Below are positions 28,009 through 37,692 of a stretch of DNA of 64,000 nt, piece by piece. Source of the DNA: Thalassoglobus neptunius (GTDB lineage Bacteria > Planctomycetota > Planctomycetia > Planctomycetales > Planctomycetaceae); the NCBI RefSeq assembly GCF_007859735.1, contig NZ_SIHI01000016.1, positions 20,519-84,518 on the forward strand, written 5' to 3'. The notes beneath the pieces were generated by a model. That model worked only from the letters and a program-made list of their open reading frames with translations. It made no database searches and was not told the origin of the DNA. Both the position numbers and the translations under genes were made by a program. Numbering within the stretch: position 1 is the first letter of the stretch; each line of letters starts with the position of its first letter.

Positions 28009-28454
28009 ATACACATTCCCACAAAGTTCGTCGATCCATTCAGAGCCACCGCCGCGGTGCTGCGCTCGTCATTGCGATTATCGCTCTCATCCTGTGCTCG
28101 TCATTTTCACTCTCCATGATTCGGACGACCGTTCTTCGCCAACAACGATTTATTCAGCGGCGCGACATGCTTCAGGCGCAGCTCATTGCCGAAGCAGCAG
28201 TGGACCGAATCAAAGTTGAAAAGCTTGATCAGGAAGTTCTTTCCCACGACAAGTGGGACATTGAGGTTCTCGGTGAAAAGGGCCTCGTAACATCAACGGT
28301 CACGCAGAACGATGGAAAAATTGAGGCAAAAGTTACCGCCAGATATCCCGTTTCAGTTGGCCCGTCTCGCGGAATAAGCAGTTCGATCGTCGTCCCACTT
28401 GGACCGGTCGAATCACAGCACCAGTCAGAGAGTCAGACAAAGGAGTCAATGTGA
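28005..28454 (+). CDS. Pseudopilin-like protein (GspK/PilX-like)
   Basis: A 149-aa protein with a hydrophobic prepilin-type segment [20 protein letters not shown] after a basic leader. It lacks the conserved Glu at position five, as is usual for GspK and PilX proteins, which form the tip of the pseudopilus. It is much shorter than normal GspK (about 300 aa), so the tip domain is reduced. The start overlaps the GspJ-like stop by 4 nt, and its stop overlaps the start codon of the DUF1559 gene. Confidence 0.68.
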   Translation: MNTHSHKVRRSIQSHRRGAALVIAIIALILCSSFSLSMIRTTVLRQQRFIQRRDMLQAQLIAEAAVDRIKVEKLDQEVLSHDKWDIEVLGEKGLVTSTVTQNDGKIEAKVTARYPVSVGPSRGISSSIVVPLGPVESQHQSESQTKESM

Positions 28455-29335
28455 TGCATCGAAATCGAACCAGACGCCGCGGTTTCACCGCAATCGAGTT
28501 GCTGGTCGTGATTGCCATCATCGCCATTCTCATTGCACTCCTGCTCCCTGCAGTGCAACAGGCTCGGGAAACAGCTCGACGAACCCAGTGCAAACATAAC
28601 CTCATGCAACTCGGGCTCGCGCTGCACAGCTACCACCAAACACATGACACGCTGCCTCCCGGGTCCGTCAACTGGACAGGACCTGTACGAGACGGCCAGC
28701 CGGGTTATCTCTTCAGTTGGATTGCTCAAATCTTGCCGTATCTCGAAGAGCGTCTGACGTACGATAAGCTCGATTTCACCCGGCCCGTGGACGACCCAGC
28801 GAATCTGGAGCCGGTCTCTCGAGTTCCTTCGATCTTCGTTTGTCCGAGTTCCACTTCATCGAGCCACGCCTACGCTGGCTGTCATCACGACACGGAAGCT
28901 CCGATCGATACAGATAACAATGGGACGCTTTACCTGAACAGTCGCGTTCGTTTTCGTGACATCAATGACGGCCGCCGAGCCACAATTCTGCTTGGAGAAG
29001 TTCTCGCGAGTAGTACCTGGGCATTGGGGACAAGAGCGACACTTCGAAACACATCAGGAGTCAATCGCCCTGACGAAGTACAAGCTTTCCGTAAGCTCAA
29101 TCGAGGAAGCTATTATGGTCTGCCAGAAGAAGCACCTTCAGACACTGAAGTCGAAGAAGACGCTGAAGCCGTCGATCCGGATCTCATTGTCGGAGGGTTC
29201 TTGAGCAGCCACACAGATGGCGCCCATTTCTGTTTCGCAGACGGAGCAGTGAAGTTTCTCACCGGACGAATCGACCAGCAAGTCTTCCAGAATCTCGGCA
29301 ACCGAAACGACGGAAACCTCGTCGAAGGATTTTAG
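28454..29335 (+). CDS. DUF1559 protein with prepilin-type N terminus
   Basis: A 293-aa planctomycete DUF1559 (SBP_bac_10-like) protein. The N-terminal methylation motif [20 protein letters not shown] is intact, followed by the typical [20 protein letters not shown] segment and, near the C terminus, the [12 protein letters not shown] motif with its Asp-Gly pair. Family knowledge: DUF1559 proteins are numerous in planctomycetes and are thought to be pilin-like surface proteins. Its fifth place in a coupled pseudopilin operon supports a role as the main or a partner pilin of this system. The ATG at 28454 has AGGAG at 28441-28445. Confidence 0.86.
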   Translation: MHRNRTRRRGFTAIELLVVIAIIAILIALLLPAVQQARETARRTQCKHNLMQLGLALHSYHQTHDTLPPGSVNWTGPVRDGQPGYLFSWIAQILPYLEERLTYDKLDFTRPVDDPANLEPVSRVPSIFVCPSSTSSSHAYAGCHHDTEAPIDTDNNGTLYLNSRVRFRDINDGRRATILLGEVLASSTWALGTRATLRNTSGVNRPDEVQAFRKLNRGSYYGLPEEAPSDTEVEEDAEAVDPDLIVGGFLSSHTDGAHFCFADGAVKFLTGRIDQQVFQNLGNRNDGNLVEGF

Positions 29336-29419
29336 AAGTGCCCCGAGAAGTGGAAGTGCAAGCAGTTTTCCGAATCGCTCATTGAATCGCAAACAGTTTT
29401 CCGACGAGTCCCAGAAGTG

Positions 29420-31378
29420 ATGCTCAAACCAGCAAATCGATCGGATCTCAAAACTCACTTTGTGTCAACGTCCATGCGAGTGCGCGGGAACGATCAGCAG
29501 GCTCTTCACACTTTTGTCCTGAGCCTCGTCGCTGCACTGACGATCTTCTTGTCTCCCTGCTTCACTTATGCTCAGAATTCCGATCCGAATCTGATCACGG
29601 TTTCCGAAGTTCAGTGGGGTTTCGATGGTCGGGTTCTTCTCGATCATTTCATCCCCGTCACGTTTCAGGTCCACAATCTCGGGCCAAATCCCTGGCAGGG
29701 AGAACTCAAGCTTCAGAGAACGATCCGCCAGAGGGAACACGTCTTCGGCGGAACTTATGTACAACCCGTGACATTGCAGGGAGAAGAAACTCGCTGGGTG
29801 CAGATGGTTGTTTACGTCCCGAACGACGTTGAAGACTGGTCTCTCTCATGGGGACCCGACAAGAATCATTCCGTTGACTTTCCTCCCGTCGTCGAAGGAG
29901 AGCGCGCGACACTTCTCGTTTACGATACAGACGGTGTGCAGCAAGGCAGTAGCGTCTTGAAGCGAATGTCGGAAGATCGTTTTCCGACCACGATTGCCGC
30001 ACTCGATGGGCTTCGGGGTCTCATTCTCGACAGCCCTCCGTTCTGGCAAGGTGCGAGGATTCGAGCATTAAGAGACTGGCTTTACTCAGGAGGTCGAATT
30101 TACATCCTCTTTGGCCCTGACCGAACTTATCCCGTCTTCCCGAAAGCGATGGATTTTCTCAATCGACAGGAGGACTTCTTCCAAATTGGCCAAGGCACGG
30201 TTCAGAGGATTCCACTCACCGCAGATGAATTCTCACTTGAGGAGGCACGCACTCAGCTCTTCAATGAAGAACTCACAGATAAAAAACAACAAATCCTAAA
30301 AGAGAAATTAGAGCGACAACAAACGCCAGTCTTAGCGCAGGCCATGGAGGTATCCCAATCGGTCTGGACGAAGAACGCCGATATCTTTCGAGAGCTGATC
30401 GAATTCTCAAAGTTTCAGCGAAAGTGGTGGCTCATTTACCCCGCAGTCATTGCGTACCTTTTTCTGTTGTTTCCGACATGTTTCCAGATTGGAACGGAAC
30501 AGAGAGCGGTCCGAACGTTTTACATCGTCTTCTTAAGTTCGGCGCTGCTCTTCTCGCTGGTCTTTGCCTTGCTCGGAAAAGTCGGAGGAGGTGTCCGCAG
30601 TCGGATCCGGACGGTTGCAGTTGCCAGGACTTTGGGTGACGGAGCATTCGATGTCACCGGTTGGTCAACACTGGCAAACGTGTTTGCAGGCGAATTCGAT
30701 GTCGAATTCGCTGGGACAGGTGGAAGCCTGACAACGGCACAGGAGGTCGAGGCAGCTGACGTCAACATGCTCACTGGCACCGACTGCTGGGCGAGCGCAA
30801 AGATGCCGCCGGACTCTCGGCAGACGTTCCATTATCGGACACGCGTGACGACCGATTTCGGACAACCGGTCTTGCTCACCCATTCAATTTCCGGGCTGCG
30901 ACTATTATCGATCTCCATCGATATCTCCGAAGCAATCTCTCAAGACCCATTGCAGGCATTCGTCATTTACAACGGCACCATCTACGAGTTAGATGTCACT
31001 TCGCCAACTCTCACTTTGGCGACAGGCAAAAAACCGACCGATCTGGAAACGTACTTGTACCGTCCCTATTCCTTCGGTTTTAACACATGGAATGCGTGGA
31101 ATCTTCAATCCACCGGAGATGAAGAAGAGGACGAAAAACTCATTGGACTGTTGCGATACAAAGTGATGAATCGTTTACTTGTCGGAAGTTCGTTCGGATT
31201 GACCGAGAGTGTCGATCCAATCCAGTTAAAATTACCCGACGGCACAGCTCGGCTCCTCATCCTGGCAGAACTTCCTGAAGAAATGCGAGCGAAAACAGAC
31301 CACTTCCCCGATCAGGAAGGAGTCGTCATGTATTTCTACGACTTCGAACTCGATCTTGGCTCCAGAGCCCAGCAATAA
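29420..31378 (+). CDS. Large membrane protein, secreted domain plus membrane helices, unknown function
   Basis: A 652-aa protein. It has a signal sequence (hydrophobic LSLVAALTIFLSPCFTYA, residues 33-51), a beta-rich extracytoplasmic region (60-200), a region with an LRGLILDSPPF / LYSGGRIYILFG pattern like the glutamine-amidotransferase-like fold seen in ABC-associated auxiliary proteins (about 200-240), a helical linker, two or three membrane helices (about 335-390), and a C-terminal soluble region. It is followed 94 nt downstream by an ABC-2 type permease, suggesting an auxiliary subunit. An alternative start is GTG at 29417. No known family is claimed. Confidence 0.7.
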   Translation: MLKPANRSDLKTHFVSTSMRVRGNDQQALHTFVLSLVAALTIFLSPCFTYAQNSDPNLITVSEVQWGFDGRVLLDHFIPVTFQVHNLGPNPWQGELKLQRTIRQREHVFGGTYVQPVTLQGEETRWVQMVVYVPNDVEDWSLSWGPDKNHSVDFPPVVEGERATLLVYDTDGVQQGSSVLKRMSEDRFPTTIAALDGLRGLILDSPPFWQGARIRALRDWLYSGGRIYILFGPDRTYPVFPKAMDFLNRQEDFFQIGQGTVQRIPLTADEFSLEEARTQLFNEELTDKKQQILKEKLERQQTPVLAQAMEVSQSVWTKNADIFRELIEFSKFQRKWWLIYPAVIAYLFLLFPTCFQIGTEQRAVRTFYIVFLSSALLFSLVFALLGKVGGGVRSRIRTVAVARTLGDGAFDVTGWSTLANVFAGEFDVEFAGTGGSLTTAQEVEAADVNMLTGTDCWASAKMPPDSRQTFHYRTRVTTDFGQPVLLTHSISGLRLLSISIDISEAISQDPLQAFVIYNGTIYELDVTSPTLTLATGKKPTDLETYLYRPYSFGFNTWNAWNLQSTGDEEEDEKLIGLLRYKVMNRLLVGSSFGLTESVDPIQLKLPDGTARLLILAELPEEMRAKTDHFPDQEGVVMYFYDFELDLGSRAQQ

Positions 31379-31472
31379 CTCAATACAGTGATAAACTAAG
31401 ACGTAAAATCTAAACGTATTTTTTCGTTCTGACCGAATCCCGATCTCCCAACTGTTTTAACAAAGCTTTCTG

Positions 31473-33023
31473 ATGTTTCACGGCCCGCTAACACTTCTCA
31501 TGCGATCAGTTCGATCAGACGCGCTGAAACGAAGCGCTCATCTTGCACGAATTGCCAGCGTGATTTTGATCCTCCTCTTCCTCATCGCCGCTCATCTCCA
31601 CGAGTCAACCAGTTCCGCTCCTGGACTCGATTTATTTCGATCCATCGCGTTTCTCGCCATTGCGCTCATCAACCTGGCTGGAGTCGGTCATTTCTGCAAT
31701 TCGATCACTGAAGAGAAAGAGGAGGGCACGCTCAGTCTTCTTCTTCTCGCCAACATTTCCCCACTGGGAATTCTGCTGGGAAAGTCGACGAATCGAATTC
31801 TCTCAGTGATTCTAATCTTCGCCGCCCAGTTTCCATTTGCTTTGCTGGCGGTCACACTCGGTGGAATCACGGTCCTTCAAATTGTGGCCACTTTTCTGGC
31901 TTTGTCCGCCCACTTGTTCTTAATCGCCAACCTCAGTTTGCTGATGTCGGTCTGGTCGCGACGGTCACAAGAGGCGGCGGCAGCGATGGTGATGGTGTTG
32001 ATGATCCTGTATGGGTTTCCATATGCCGTCTACCAAGCTGCCAGGCAAGCCAGAAGAAGCACGATCTTTCAATCTGCAGGTCTCTCAGAATGGTCAGACT
32101 GGCTGCTCGACTTGAACGCCCAAATCTCCGTTGTTGATCAGGTTCAACGAATTTTAGGGACAGATGGAGACTATCAATTCTTGAGCTGGCAATTGATCAG
32201 TTCATTGATCTTCGGAACGATTGCATTCCTGATTGCGTGGGCAAGTTTCTGTCGCATTATCTGGGCTCCCGACACAGATCGACCGACTCGAATGGACGTG
32301 AAGACGCGCTCACGCTGGAAGTCGATATTAATTCCACGTGCCTGGCGTCAGGCCGTGACCTGGAAAGACTATTATTTTATTGCTGGAGGGATTTCCGGAC
32401 TCATCGCACGAGTTGTCTTCTACAGCATCTCACTACTGATAATGGTGTTTTATCGTCGGAAGATTTATGCACAGATGGAAATCGACGGAGTCCAGCTGTT
32501 CCGTGATTTGCTTCTCGTGCTCTTGTGTATCGAGACACTCGTTCTGGCATCGCAGTTTTTTCATACCGAACGAAAGTCCGGAACTCTTCCAACGCTGCTC
32601 ATGCTCCCACAAACGCCGCTTCGAATTACATGGGAGAAAGCTTTCGGGTGCTTTCTCGGAGTCCTTCCAACGATTGTATTCCTTTTCATCCCCGAATCGT
32701 TTCTGCAAGAGCGATACTTCTTTGAATCGTTCGTTCTCACTCCGCGGATGCTCACTTTGATCTGCGGACTTTTGGTGATGGCCCATCTGACCGCACTTTG
32801 CTCGCTGATCGTAAAGTGGGGAGCCCTCCCGTTAGCGATCGGGTTAGCGCTCATCGCCGGCGGGCTGTTCGCTCCGTTTATTGCAGTGGCGAAATCGTTG
32901 ATCCGAAGTGCGGGTGAGGGTGCGCTCGCTGAAGCGAGTCCGATGCTGTACTCGACAGCCATCGTCTGTGGAGCGATTCAATTCGAAATGGTTCGAAGGC
33001 TCACAAGAATCGCAGGATCTTAG
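31473..33023 (+). CDS. ABC-2 type transporter permease
   Basis: A 516-aa multi-pass protein with about eleven to twelve hydrophobic segments in two halves (residues 25-260 and 305-510). The first half contains NSITEEKEEGTLSLLLLANI and the second FHTERKSGTLPTLLMLP: both are the E/R-x-x-G-T/S-L coupling motif of ABC-2 permeases, so the protein looks like a tandem fusion of two permease units. No ATP-binding partner is encoded here; it must come from elsewhere in the genome. Context with the preceding large membrane protein suggests one transporter complex. It converges on the M14-like gene with a 14-nt gap. Confidence 0.8.
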   Translation: MFHGPLTLLMRSVRSDALKRSAHLARIASVILILLFLIAAHLHESTSSAPGLDLFRSIAFLAIALINLAGVGHFCNSITEEKEEGTLSLLLLANISPLGILLGKSTNRILSVILIFAAQFPFALLAVTLGGITVLQIVATFLALSAHLFLIANLSLLMSVWSRRSQEAAAAMVMVLMILYGFPYAVYQAARQARRSTIFQSAGLSEWSDWLLDLNAQISVVDQVQRILGTDGDYQFLSWQLISSLIFGTIAFLIAWASFCRIIWAPDTDRPTRMDVKTRSRWKSILIPRAWRQAVTWKDYYFIAGGISGLIARVVFYSISLLIMVFYRRKIYAQMEIDGVQLFRDLLLVLLCIETLVLASQFFHTERKSGTLPTLLMLPQTPLRITWEKAFGCFLGVLPTIVFLFIPESFLQERYFFESFVLTPRMLTLICGLLVMAHLTALCSLIVKWGALPLAIGLALIAGGLFAPFIAVAKSLIRSAGEGALAEASPMLYSTAIVCGAIQFEMVRRLTRIAGS

Positions 33024-33037
33024 CGAGTTCCCAACAT

Positions 33038-34459
33038 TTACTGCCCAACAGTGCCCGGTGGAGGAGGCAGTTCGTAGTAACGAGAATCCCCGCCCGCTTC
33101 CGATTGAGACGCATTGTTGAAGCGTTCAGGAGTTGGAGGAGGAGGAAGGAACTCCACAAACCCTTTCTTCCCCTGTGGCGATCGCTCTTCCGGAAGAACG
33201 TTTTCAGCTGTCGGAACCTCAGTAGCGGGAGGGGCAAGTGGCTCAACCTCGGTCGCTGGAGACTCATCCAGTTGCTGGGTGTGTCCTTCTTTGAGGTTCG
33301 TTTCACAGATCACCATCAATTGACGCGGCGTCAATTGCGGGAATCCTGAAGGCGGCAAGTGGACTGTCGCCATTTCGGTTCCTGACCGAATGCTGACAAA
33401 CTCTTCGAGTGATCCAGCTTTGAATTCTCCTCCAAAACCACCCACATCAACTTGATCGAGACGATCGATTTCGCCACGAAGTCGATCGAGTTTCGAATTC
33501 ACCAGCACCAGTGGACGAACTCCGATACTCCCACGAATATGAACAACTCGATGGGGACGGAACTCCTTGAGAATTCGCAGCAGATGCTGAGTTTCGACTT
33601 CACTTCCCGGATGCGGCCCAGTCAGCCGATTGGGATTGGCAGTAAACCAGGTGGAAGGAAAGTTCCGGTTCAACTCCACTCCGTTATGGTTCGTTCGGAC
33701 ATGGTCGATGAAACCGTCGGGATTGGGAGTTCGAATGATCAGGTACTGTGTCTGGGTACTTCTGATTCCATTTCGAACCTCTTCGGAAAACGAATCGATC
33801 AGTTGAATGCTTTCCGGCTCGTTTCCGTAGATGCTGCCAACGACGAGAATTCGAAGCGGCCCACGTCCAACCGGTGTGATTTCAATGGGTCGCCCTGCGG
33901 TACTTTGAAGCGGCTTCTCCCAAACGGCGACCACTCGATCTGAGGAATCGACTGAAGATGGGAGGACCATCGCCTCCGGATCAACGATGCTCTTCTGTAA
34001 CTTGTCCGGAAGGCTATCGATGACGTTCGTCCAATCCTGACTTCCGAGGATGGACGCAGGCGACTGGGAAGTGATCGCGTCTTCGAAGGGCTTTTTCTCT
34101 TGAGACGGAATCACCTGTTCAGGAACAACTTTGACAGGTGGGGTGAAGGTGGATGATCGACTCCAGGGTTGAGGCTGTCCCAAATTGATGGGTGGGCCTC
34201 CCCGATAAGCGAAGTACCTCTTCACAGGCTCAGCGTTCTGGGAACGCGAAGCAATCCGCTGTTGATTCGAAACCAGTCGAATCGGAGTTTTCAAACTCTG
34301 AGCGGCCGACTCGATCGGAACTGCGAGACGTTGAGAATTGCGAGTGCCTTCATGCTGTCCTGCAATCTCAAGGGTTGATGAAACCTGCGAGGAGATCCCA
34401 ACACATCCCTGGTTGATGAGAACAAGCCCAAGACACAAGCCGAAGGGGAATCGACTCAT
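33038..34459 (-). CDS. M14 carboxypeptidase-like lipoprotein-like protein, active site degenerate
   Basis: A 473-aa protein with a signal sequence ending at a Cys (residue 19, lipoprotein-like). Residues 20-190 are low complexity. Residues 195-385 resemble M14 zinc carboxypeptidases/MpaA amidases: strand plus YGNEPE, then RTPNPDGF, GVELNRNFP, and VVHIRGS. The first zinc ligand, normally His in HGNE, is Tyr211; the Glu (214) and second His (307) are kept. Where the catalytic Glu is expected, the sequence is TVHLPPSGFP, with His367. The C-terminal 75 residues are Pro-rich. It is probably not a normal peptidase and may be a peptide- or peptidoglycan-binding protein (inference). Confidence 0.72.
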   Translation of the reverse strand: MSRFPFGLCLGLVLINQGCVGISSQVSSTLEIAGQHEGTRNSQRLAVPIESAAQSLKTPIRLVSNQQRIASRSQNAEPVKRYFAYRGGPPINLGQPQPWSRSSTFTPPVKVVPEQVIPSQEKKPFEDAITSQSPASILGSQDWTNVIDSLPDKLQKSIVDPEAMVLPSSVDSSDRVVAVWEKPLQSTAGRPIEITPVGRGPLRILVVGSIYGNEPESIQLIDSFSEEVRNGIRSTQTQYLIIRTPNPDGFIDHVRTNHNGVELNRNFPSTWFTANPNRLTGPHPGSEVETQHLLRILKEFRPHRVVHIRGSIGVRPLVLVNSKLDRLRGEIDRLDQVDVGGFGGEFKAGSLEEFVSIRSGTEMATVHLPPSGFPQLTPRQLMVICETNLKEGHTQQLDESPATEVEPLAPPATEVPTAENVLPEERSPQGKKGFVEFLPPPPTPERFNNASQSEAGGDSRYYELPPPPGTVGQ

Positions 34460-34568
34460 CTGTCTTCTCGGTTAATCAAATGGCAAAAAAACGATTGGAT
34501 CTGTCACGAGTCAGTGAAGACTCTGAACGATGCGTCCGCGTGGATGCATCCAGTCCGAATGTGAGTTT

Positions 34569-35261
34569 TTAAACGGCACTCTCTCCGTGCTCCACGCCGA
34601 GTTGCATTTTCAAAGACTCAAAACGGTTCGTGTATTCGTCTGTCGTCGAATGAATATGTTCTGCTTCTGTGACGAATCGAATGGTGTCGCTGGCGAAGAG
34701 ATGATGGGATTCCAACACCTCAATGAATGGATTCAAATCGTGACCGTACATCATCAGCAATTTGTGTTCGTCGAATTGCACTTCCATCGGAATGCGTGGG
34801 TTCAGAATGGCGATCCCGGCGCATCCGTCGTTCAGAAGAACGTCTTCATACTCGTACAAGAGGCTCTTAAGAATCGGTAAATCGATCGACTCACGGTAAA
34901 GATCGTCGTGTTTTCCGAGATGGCTGTTGTGGCTGGTTTCCAGGACAACATCAACTTCGTCGCCCAGCGGATCGAGCAGATCGAGAAACAGGTCAAACAG
35001 ATTCTCGCGTGACTCAGCTGCCATGATCACAGGCACATCGATCTGAGTTTCCGCATCACGGTAGACGTCTTTTCTCCAACCGGCGCTCGGCACCACCTGC
35101 AGGTCGAATGCAGGACGAATCGCATCGGTCAGGAGAAAGCTCCCGTAACGGGCGATGTTCAGATGCTGGTCAAGTTGCGTTGACGTAGCAGCTGCCGTCT
35201 TGGTTCCCTCACCGCCATCTTCCCGCAGCGAGGTCGCACTACGATGTTGAATGAAACTCAT
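34569..35261 (-). CDS. Conserved-looking cytoplasmic protein of unknown function
   Basis: A 230-aa acidic protein without signal peptide or membrane segment. It looks well folded (mixed hydrophobic strands and helices, for example IDVPVIMAAESRENLFDLFL and HKLLMMYGHDLNPFIEVLES) but shows no motif I can place. The ATG at 35261 is chosen because GGAG lies 6 nt upstream; a GTG ten codons earlier is weaker. It stands alone on the left strand, preceded by 490 nt of gene-free DNA. Confidence 0.6.
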   Translation of the reverse strand: MSFIQHRSATSLREDGGEGTKTAAATSTQLDQHLNIARYGSFLLTDAIRPAFDLQVVPSAGWRKDVYRDAETQIDVPVIMAAESRENLFDLFLDLLDPLGDEVDVVLETSHNSHLGKHDDLYRESIDLPILKSLLYEYEDVLLNDGCAGIAILNPRIPMEVQFDEHKLLMMYGHDLNPFIEVLESHHLFASDTIRFVTEAEHIHSTTDEYTNRFESLKMQLGVEHGESAV

Positions 35262-35751
35262 CTGTTGCTCCAAAACGTGTCTGTCGTCCACCCGGCTCTT
35301 TAATGCTGAGTCGCTAAAACTCTAGCACTGGAAATTCGCGGTGCGGCGAGGAGACGTTCTGTCACAGAGCTTTTCAGAATTTCCTGAGTGTGATTCTCAG
35401 GTCAGTCCAGTAAGCGGAACCCGAGAATCCTGGGAATGACTTCCAGATTTGACGATTATTCGCGAGCAACTCTCGCACTGAGAGGTCGAAGTTCCGCTCG
35501 AGTCCCGAGTATCAGTTGCAACCGATGCGAGTCCTACGACCGTCTCAACAGGACAACTCCCGCTTTTCGCAGGAGATCTAAAACCTCAGTGAAGATCGAC
35601 CACGAATTCCTCTGCTGAGAAACCCGTTTGCCCGAGTGAAGCGTCCACTTCAGAGCATGAATGCATCACATCATGAGCTGTAAAGAGAGGAACTGTTCAG
35701 ATGCCCTTGCCGTTTAGATCCCGTTGATGAGCGAGCACTAATCGACTCGCT
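35262..35751. other. Gene-free stretch
   Basis: A 490-nt stretch between two leftward genes. It contains a short perfect stem (CCTGAG at 35383-35388 with CTCAGG at 35396-35401) but no tRNA, and no reading frame with a start site or composition that supports a gene. It should hold the promoter of the gene ending at 34569. Confidence 0.45.
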
Positions 35752-36111
35752 TCAAACAACCACTTCCTCGCCGTTCGGAGCGAGAACGATTTCGCGGCGA
35801 AGCGATTCATTATTCGGAAATGCGACAAGTTCTAATGCCCAAACGATCGAAAGAAGTTTTCCCGAGAAGCTGTAAGGTCCCCAGGGAAGAGTGAGCATCA
35901 CCTCGTGGCTTCCGGTTGGTGAAGATGGCGAGATCTCGACAACTTGAACGACCTTGAGGTCTCGATCGCCTTTGCCTGATGTATTCCAAACCAGCCTCAA
36001 TTCGAGTGCATCCGGAGTCTCATCGAACTTCCAGCCAACGCGCACAGAAACTTCGACGCCGGGATCAAACCCCTTCTGTTCCGACAAGATCGTGAGTTCG
36101 AGTTCGTTCAT
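35752..36111 (-). CDS. Small beta-rich protein coupled to a DUF3592 membrane protein
   Basis: A 119-aa protein with alternating hydrophobic strands and no signal or membrane segment. The pattern (LELTILSEQKGFDPGVEVSVRVGWKF, shown only in part here) is like one immunoglobulin or arrestin-type beta-sandwich; the family is not known to me. It overlaps the upstream DUF3592 gene by 4 nt (ATGA on the minus strand), so the two are translationally coupled and probably work together. The C-terminal half of its partner also has beta-sandwich-like sequence, hinting that the pair are two halves of one arrangement. Confidence 0.62.
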   Translation of the reverse strand: MNELELTILSEQKGFDPGVEVSVRVGWKFDETPDALELRLVWNTSGKGDRDLKVVQVVEISPSSPTGSHEVMLTLPWGPYSFSGKLLSIVWALELVAFPNNESLRREIVLAPNGEEVVV

Positions 36112-37409
36112 TCGTGAGGCACCACGCGAATTGGAAACTTCATTTGCACATCAGGCCACAGAGCAATTTCTCCATGCAGCTTGAGCACCCAAATAACTTT
36201 ATTGTTCGAGCTCGTAAATGAGTGCATTGTGTCAGTGGGAATTGAGACTTCTGTTTCGCCGTTTGAGATCTCACTCGGTGATTCCGTTTCAAAGAGAACT
36301 TCCCGGTAAAACTCATTCGTGTCGGTATGTGTATCCGTCCCACGTCGATAGACCGCTTCTTCAGTCCCAACCAGGGACAGAGTCAACTTTCGGACAGATC
36401 CAAATCCCCCTTCGAAATGCCAGTTGGCGGTGGCGAAACCACCCAGCGGAATCAGTTGACGACTGAGCACGACAACCGGGCGGGGATTTAATGAGGCCAT
36501 GAAGGCATAGAGTGCCCCCAAAAGGACTCCGATGCCAACGATCAAGAACGGCATGAGGAACAAGTCCTCGAAACCTTTGAATTTCAGATTGATCCAATCA
36601 TCGAATCGCTCGGAAGCGATCATGAAGACAATGCCGTTCCAAACAATCCCGAAGGCCAGCAGAACGAAGAACAACATCAGTGGATGGGAGTCTGCCTTCA
36701 GCGTGATCGGTCCCGGCTCTTCGAAGAGATCTTCTTCGTCATATTCTGACTGTCCGGGCTTGGTTTCTGACCTCACTAATCCAGATCGAAGCTCAGAACG
36801 ATCCTCGACATCGAAAGCTCGTTGTGCGTTTGAGTCGGCAAAGGGATCAGACTTCTCAATTTCGCTTTTTCGATTGGAAGCGACAAATGTTCCGATTGCC
36901 AACGCAAGCCCGATGACCACAAACACCAGCCCCAACAACCCCATCCATGTAATCTCGGGGGATCCGGTTTTCAAGACTGCTGTTGCTGGATCGTCCGGAT
37001 CAACAAAGCAGGTCTGTTTGGTCCCGACAATATACTTCTCCGCAATCTCGCGAATTTCATCCGAACTCAATTCGTTCGCCGGTGACAGGCTGAATTGATC
37101 GCTTTTGTACTTTTGACCAGCGAAGTCGTATTCAAACTCAATCTCGAGAGAATCGTGACCATCTTCCGGATCATCGACTGCTTGAACAACTTCGCTGCGC
37201 TGAATGACGCACGAAGTCTCGACCCATTTCGGGGCGGAGAGAATCTCCATGGCTGGCGCGAGGACCATGGTCCATATGGCTGAGCCGCCGACCAGTACGA
37301 AGACCACCGAGATCCACGTCACAACAAATGCGACGAAACACCCGGCTCCCCAGGAATTCTTACCACGGTCGACTGAGAGTGCTCTCTGTTGGTCCGCCAT
37401 GAATTCCAT
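36108..37409 (-). CDS. DUF3592 membrane protein
   Basis: A 433-aa protein. One membrane helix near residues 24-48 and a second near 153-175 bracket a DUF3592 domain (about 60-150, with the EFEYDFAGQKYKSDQF and CFVDPDDPATAVL segments typical of it). A charged linker (175-240) leads to two more helices (about 245-265 and 280-310) and a C-terminal beta-rich soluble domain (320-433). DUF3592 proteins have no settled function. It is translationally coupled to the next small gene. A start nine bases downstream (37400) is also possible. Confidence 0.75.
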   Translation of the reverse strand: MEFMADQQRALSVDRGKNSWGAGCFVAFVVTWISVVFVLVGGSAIWTMVLAPAMEILSAPKWVETSCVIQRSEVVQAVDDPEDGHDSLEIEFEYDFAGQKYKSDQFSLSPANELSSDEIREIAEKYIVGTKQTCFVDPDDPATAVLKTGSPEITWMGLLGLVFVVIGLALAIGTFVASNRKSEIEKSDPFADSNAQRAFDVEDRSELRSGLVRSETKPGQSEYDEEDLFEEPGPITLKADSHPLMLFFVLLAFGIVWNGIVFMIASERFDDWINLKFKGFEDLFLMPFLIVGIGVLLGALYAFMASLNPRPVVVLSRQLIPLGGFATANWHFEGGFGSVRKLTLSLVGTEEAVYRRGTDTHTDTNEFYREVLFETESPSEISNGETEVSIPTDTMHSFTSSNNKVIWVLKLHGEIALWPDVQMKFPIRVVPHE

Positions 37410-37692
37410 TCATTTCCAGGACGTGTCTCAAACGAGTTTGCGCCGAATTGCACGCGCAGTAAATACGAAATCTCGAAGCGAACGGTTCAAGCAAACTCAC
37501 CGGAAAGAACAAGTTCTCTTTCCCGAATCATGACAATGAGTTCATGACTCTGATTTGCCTGAAAATGAGTTGCCTGACTTTCGAAACGGTAGTGCCTGAG
37601 TCGAAATCAGTGGCTGCCAGCACACGAATTTGAATCGGCCGTATTGAGGATTCCCAAGGCGATCAAGAACAACACCTACATCGGGCGAGTTT

